A stretch of DNA of 7,148 nt, taken from contig CAKRLN010000107.1 of the NCBI GenBank assembly GCA_934359535.1, positions 1-7,148 of the forward strand, written 5' to 3'. Both the position numbers and the translations under genes were made by a program. Numbering within the stretch: the stretch's first letter is position 1; every line of letters begins with the position of its first letter. Shown one piece after another: positions 6,209-7,148 of this stretch. The stretch comes from an uncultured Lachnospiraceae bacterium. GTDB taxonomy: Bacteria; Bacillota; Clostridia; Lachnospirales; Lachnospiraceae. Under the pieces are notes generated by a model. The model was not told where the DNA came from. It saw only the letters and a list, made by a program, of their open reading frames with translations, and did not search any database.

Positions 6209-6220
6209 AATGTATACATT
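6209..6220. promoter_or_regulatory. Palindromic operator candidate over the HTH gene promoter
   Basis: AATGTATACATT is a perfect 12-bp palindrome. It overlaps the -10 (6218-6223) and the expected transcription start of the minus-strand HTH gene. This is where a repressor dimer would block initiation. The HTH protein encoded just downstream is the obvious candidate to bind it; this is inference. Confidence 0.5.
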
Positions 6221-6246
6221 ATAGCAATTTCCCGTCTGGAAAGCAA
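6218..6246 (-). promoter_or_regulatory. Promoter of the HTH-reductase operon
   Basis: On the minus strand, TTGCTT (6246-6241) and TATAAT (6223-6218) are separated by 17 bp. Transcription would start near 6211. The leader is about 22 nt and carries the AAGGAGGT ribosome site of the HTH gene. Confidence 0.75.
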
Positions 6247-6300
6247 AATAAATGCGGTTATTTCGCCATAAAAGCAGTTTTTATTTTGGGGAAATATGAA

Positions 6301-6306
6301 TATAAT
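6301..6306 (+). promoter_or_regulatory. -10 element of the small membrane protein gene
   Basis: TATAAT at 6301-6306 is a perfect -10, with a poor T-rich -35 around 6278-6283. The start point near 6313 would exclude the in-frame ATG at 6286, and so supports translation from 6334. This promoter diverges from the HTH gene promoter about 55 bp away. Confidence 0.55.
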
Positions 6307-6333
6307 GAGTGCATACAAAAGGAGGGAATAAGG

Positions 6334-6552
6334 ATGTTAATATTGTTTATGATACTTGTAGTTTTCGGCGGGCTGTTCTGGCTGGCATTCCAGATTACAG
6401 GTGCGATACTGGTAGCATTGATCTGGCTGTGTGTAAAGCTTCCGATTGCGACTATGCTGCTGGCACTGGGAATCATATGTTTTTGTACAATCCTGTTGAT
6501 TCCAGTCGGAATCGGGCTTTGGAAAGCCGCAATCAGGCTGCTTCTTCCGTAA
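6334..6552 (+). CDS. Small two-helix membrane protein
   Basis: The protein is 72 aa when read from ATG 6334, which has AAAGGAGGG 8-9 nt upstream. An in-frame ATG at 6286 would add 16 residues but lacks a ribosome site and lies before the likely transcription start. The sequence is almost entirely hydrophobic: helices at about 2-32 (possibly one long or two short) and 36-60, with a short amphipathic tail WKAAIRLLLP. I recognise no named family. It precedes a pspC-like gene by about 100 nt in the same direction, a pairing that hints at an envelope-related role, but the role itself is unknown. Confidence 0.75.
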   Translation: MLILFMILVVFGGLFWLAFQITGAILVALIWLCVKLPIATMLLALGIICFCTILLIPVGIGLWKAAIRLLLP

Positions 6553-6616
6553 CAGATATTAAGGCAGATTTAAACAGATTCAATAAGTTTTAAGGAATAT
6601 TTGAGCGCGATAGGTG

Positions 6617-6622
6617 TATAAT
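6617..6622 (+). promoter_or_regulatory. Possible -10 of the pspC-like gene
   Basis: TATAAT at 6617-6622 lies 33 nt before the start codon and is preceded directly by TG. No convincing -35 lies 16-19 bp upstream, so it may be weak, activator-dependent or fortuitous. The gene could also be read from the membrane-protein promoter, since no terminator separates them. Confidence 0.35.
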
Positions 6623-6654
6623 CAGAATAAGAAAAACAAAAGAAGGAAGGTTTT

Positions 6655-6861
6655 ATGATGAAGAAACGATTATATAAAAGTAACAGCGATAAAAAAATTT
6701 GTGGAGTATGTGGCGGAATTGCTAATTATTTTGATATCGATCCGACGATCGTCCGTCTGGCATGGGTGATCTTTACATTTGCAGGAGGCAGCGGTCTGTT
6801 GGCATATATCATTGCCGCAATTGTTATGCCGGAGGATCCGGGGTATATTGATGTAGACTAA
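6655..6861 (+). CDS. PspC domain protein
   Basis: A 68-aa protein that is essentially one PspC domain. The N-terminal part KRLYKSNSDKKICGVCGGIANYFDIDPTIVRLAWVIF (about 4-40) contains the hallmark CGVCGGIA (16-23) and the D-P-T-x-V-R motif. One hydrophobic helix follows at about 41-60, then a short acidic tail. PspC proteins sit in the membrane and in proteobacteria activate the phage-shock envelope stress response; in Firmicutes small stand-alone forms are common and their role is less clear. AAGGAAGG precedes the start; either of the two first Met codons (6655 or 6658) could be used. No other psp gene is present nearby. Confidence 0.92.
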   Translation: MMKKRLYKSNSDKKICGVCGGIANYFDIDPTIVRLAWVIFTFAGGSGLLAYIIAAIVMPEDPGYIDVD

Positions 6862-6868
6862 ATAACAG

Positions 6869-6897
6869 TTGACTTTTTGGGATGCCCGTGCTAACGT
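6869..6897 (+). promoter_or_regulatory. Candidate promoter of the second T-box leader
   Basis: TTGACT at 6869-6874 and TAACGT at 6892-6897, spacer 17 bp, with TGC just before the -10 (extended -10). Transcription from here would begin near 6904, ahead of Stem I. TTGCAG 6924-6929 with TATAAC 6949-6954 is a poorer alternative (19-bp spacer, and it would start inside Stem I). Confidence 0.4.
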
Positions 6898-6909
6898 AAT
6901 CATAGCTGA

Positions 6910-7148
6910 TAACTGGCTATCACTTGCAGTTATAACAGAATACACTTTTATAACACGTTGAAAAAGAGAGTACATTTGCAGGAATTTTACAGAGAATTTC
7001 CCACGGAACAGGTGCTGAGAGGGAATGAAGGAGTGCGGATGGAAGATGGCTTTGGAGTGGCAGAACTGAACCGGATAAACCGGATAAGCACTGACAGGAC
7101 CGCCTGTTATAGCGGAGGATGTTAGCCGACATCTGCGGAGGCTGGTTT
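6910..7148 (+). promoter_or_regulatory. Partial T-box leader, apparent GAU (Asp) specifier, cut by window end
   Basis: This segment has the Stem I layout of the Tyr T-box. AGTA (6969-6972) stands opposite GAA (7042-7044), above which CATTTGCA 6973-6980 pairs with TGCGGATG 7034-7041. AGAGA precedes TTCCC 6998-7002, which pairs with GGGAA 7021-7025 around the apical GGTGCTGAGA (7011-7020). The triplet directly after GAA, aligned with UAC in the Tyr leader, is GAT at 7045-7047, an aspartate codon. Hairpins CCGC/GCGG and GATGT/ACATC at about 7100-7130 suit the stem II-III region. The antiterminator, terminator and controlled gene are outside the window; aspS or an aspartate/asparagine gene is the likely target. 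Confidence 0.75.

Noticed and set aside
6286..6333. Longer start for the small membrane protein (MGKYEYNECIQKEG...)
   Set aside because: There is no ribosome site before 6286, the TATAAT at 6301-6306 lies inside this stretch, and AAAGGAGGG fits the ATG at 6334.

Overview
The window looks like a low-to-moderate GC Gram-positive chromosome, most likely a clostridial gut anaerobe of the Lachnospiraceae type. The grounds are strong AAGGAGG ribosome sites, sigma-A style promoters, T-box and yybP-ykoY leader control, and the gene families present. The genus is not resolved, and no phage, plasmid or conjugation gene is visible.

Layout. (a) Positions 1-737 are accessory-looking. They hold the cut end of an inverted-repeat element (1-114), a 33-bp-period direct repeat (181-262), and a very AT-rich cluster of small ORFs: a 10-codon ORF overlapping a 99-aa membrane protein as TAATG, then an 11-codon ORF with an excellent Shine-Dalgarno. 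(b) Positions 772-1105 carry a complete tyrosine T-box (specifier UAC at 908-910) with promoter and terminator. (c) Between that terminator and tyrS (1428-2654) lies a complete copy, about 210 bp, of the same inverted-repeat element. It is MITE-like and makes the tyrS leader about 620 nt long. (d) Positions 2690-4623 form a metal-ion unit: promoter, yybP-ykoY (Mn2+) riboswitch, long terminator hairpin, mntP, and a CaCA-type Na+/Ca2+ exchanger 14 nt downstream. (e) On the minus strand, a small HTH protein with a CX3CX3C cluster (6188-5694) precedes a YghZ-type aldo/keto reductase (5675-4680). They share a promoter whose -10 overlaps a perfect 12-bp palindrome, and a terminator hairpin at 4625-4655. 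(f) On the plus strand, a 72-aa two-helix membrane protein (6334-6552) is followed by a 68-aa PspC protein (6655-6861). (g) The window ends inside a second T-box leader whose apparent specifier is GAU (Asp); its terminator and target gene lie beyond the edge.

The main point of interest is the repeat element. Its two copies are about 82% identical over 114 bp when aligned in opposite orientation. They share an invariant 7-nt loop on a 7-bp stem in which four base pairs have changed by double compensatory substitution. This is direct evidence that the hairpin is under structural constraint. One copy sits inside a riboswitch-controlled leader, downstream of its terminator, where it could affect tyrS expression. 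I do not recognise the family, and genome-wide searches would decide how new it is. The other genes are ordinary, although the Mn-riboswitch control of a CaCA exchanger and the Cys-cluster regulator deserve a second look.
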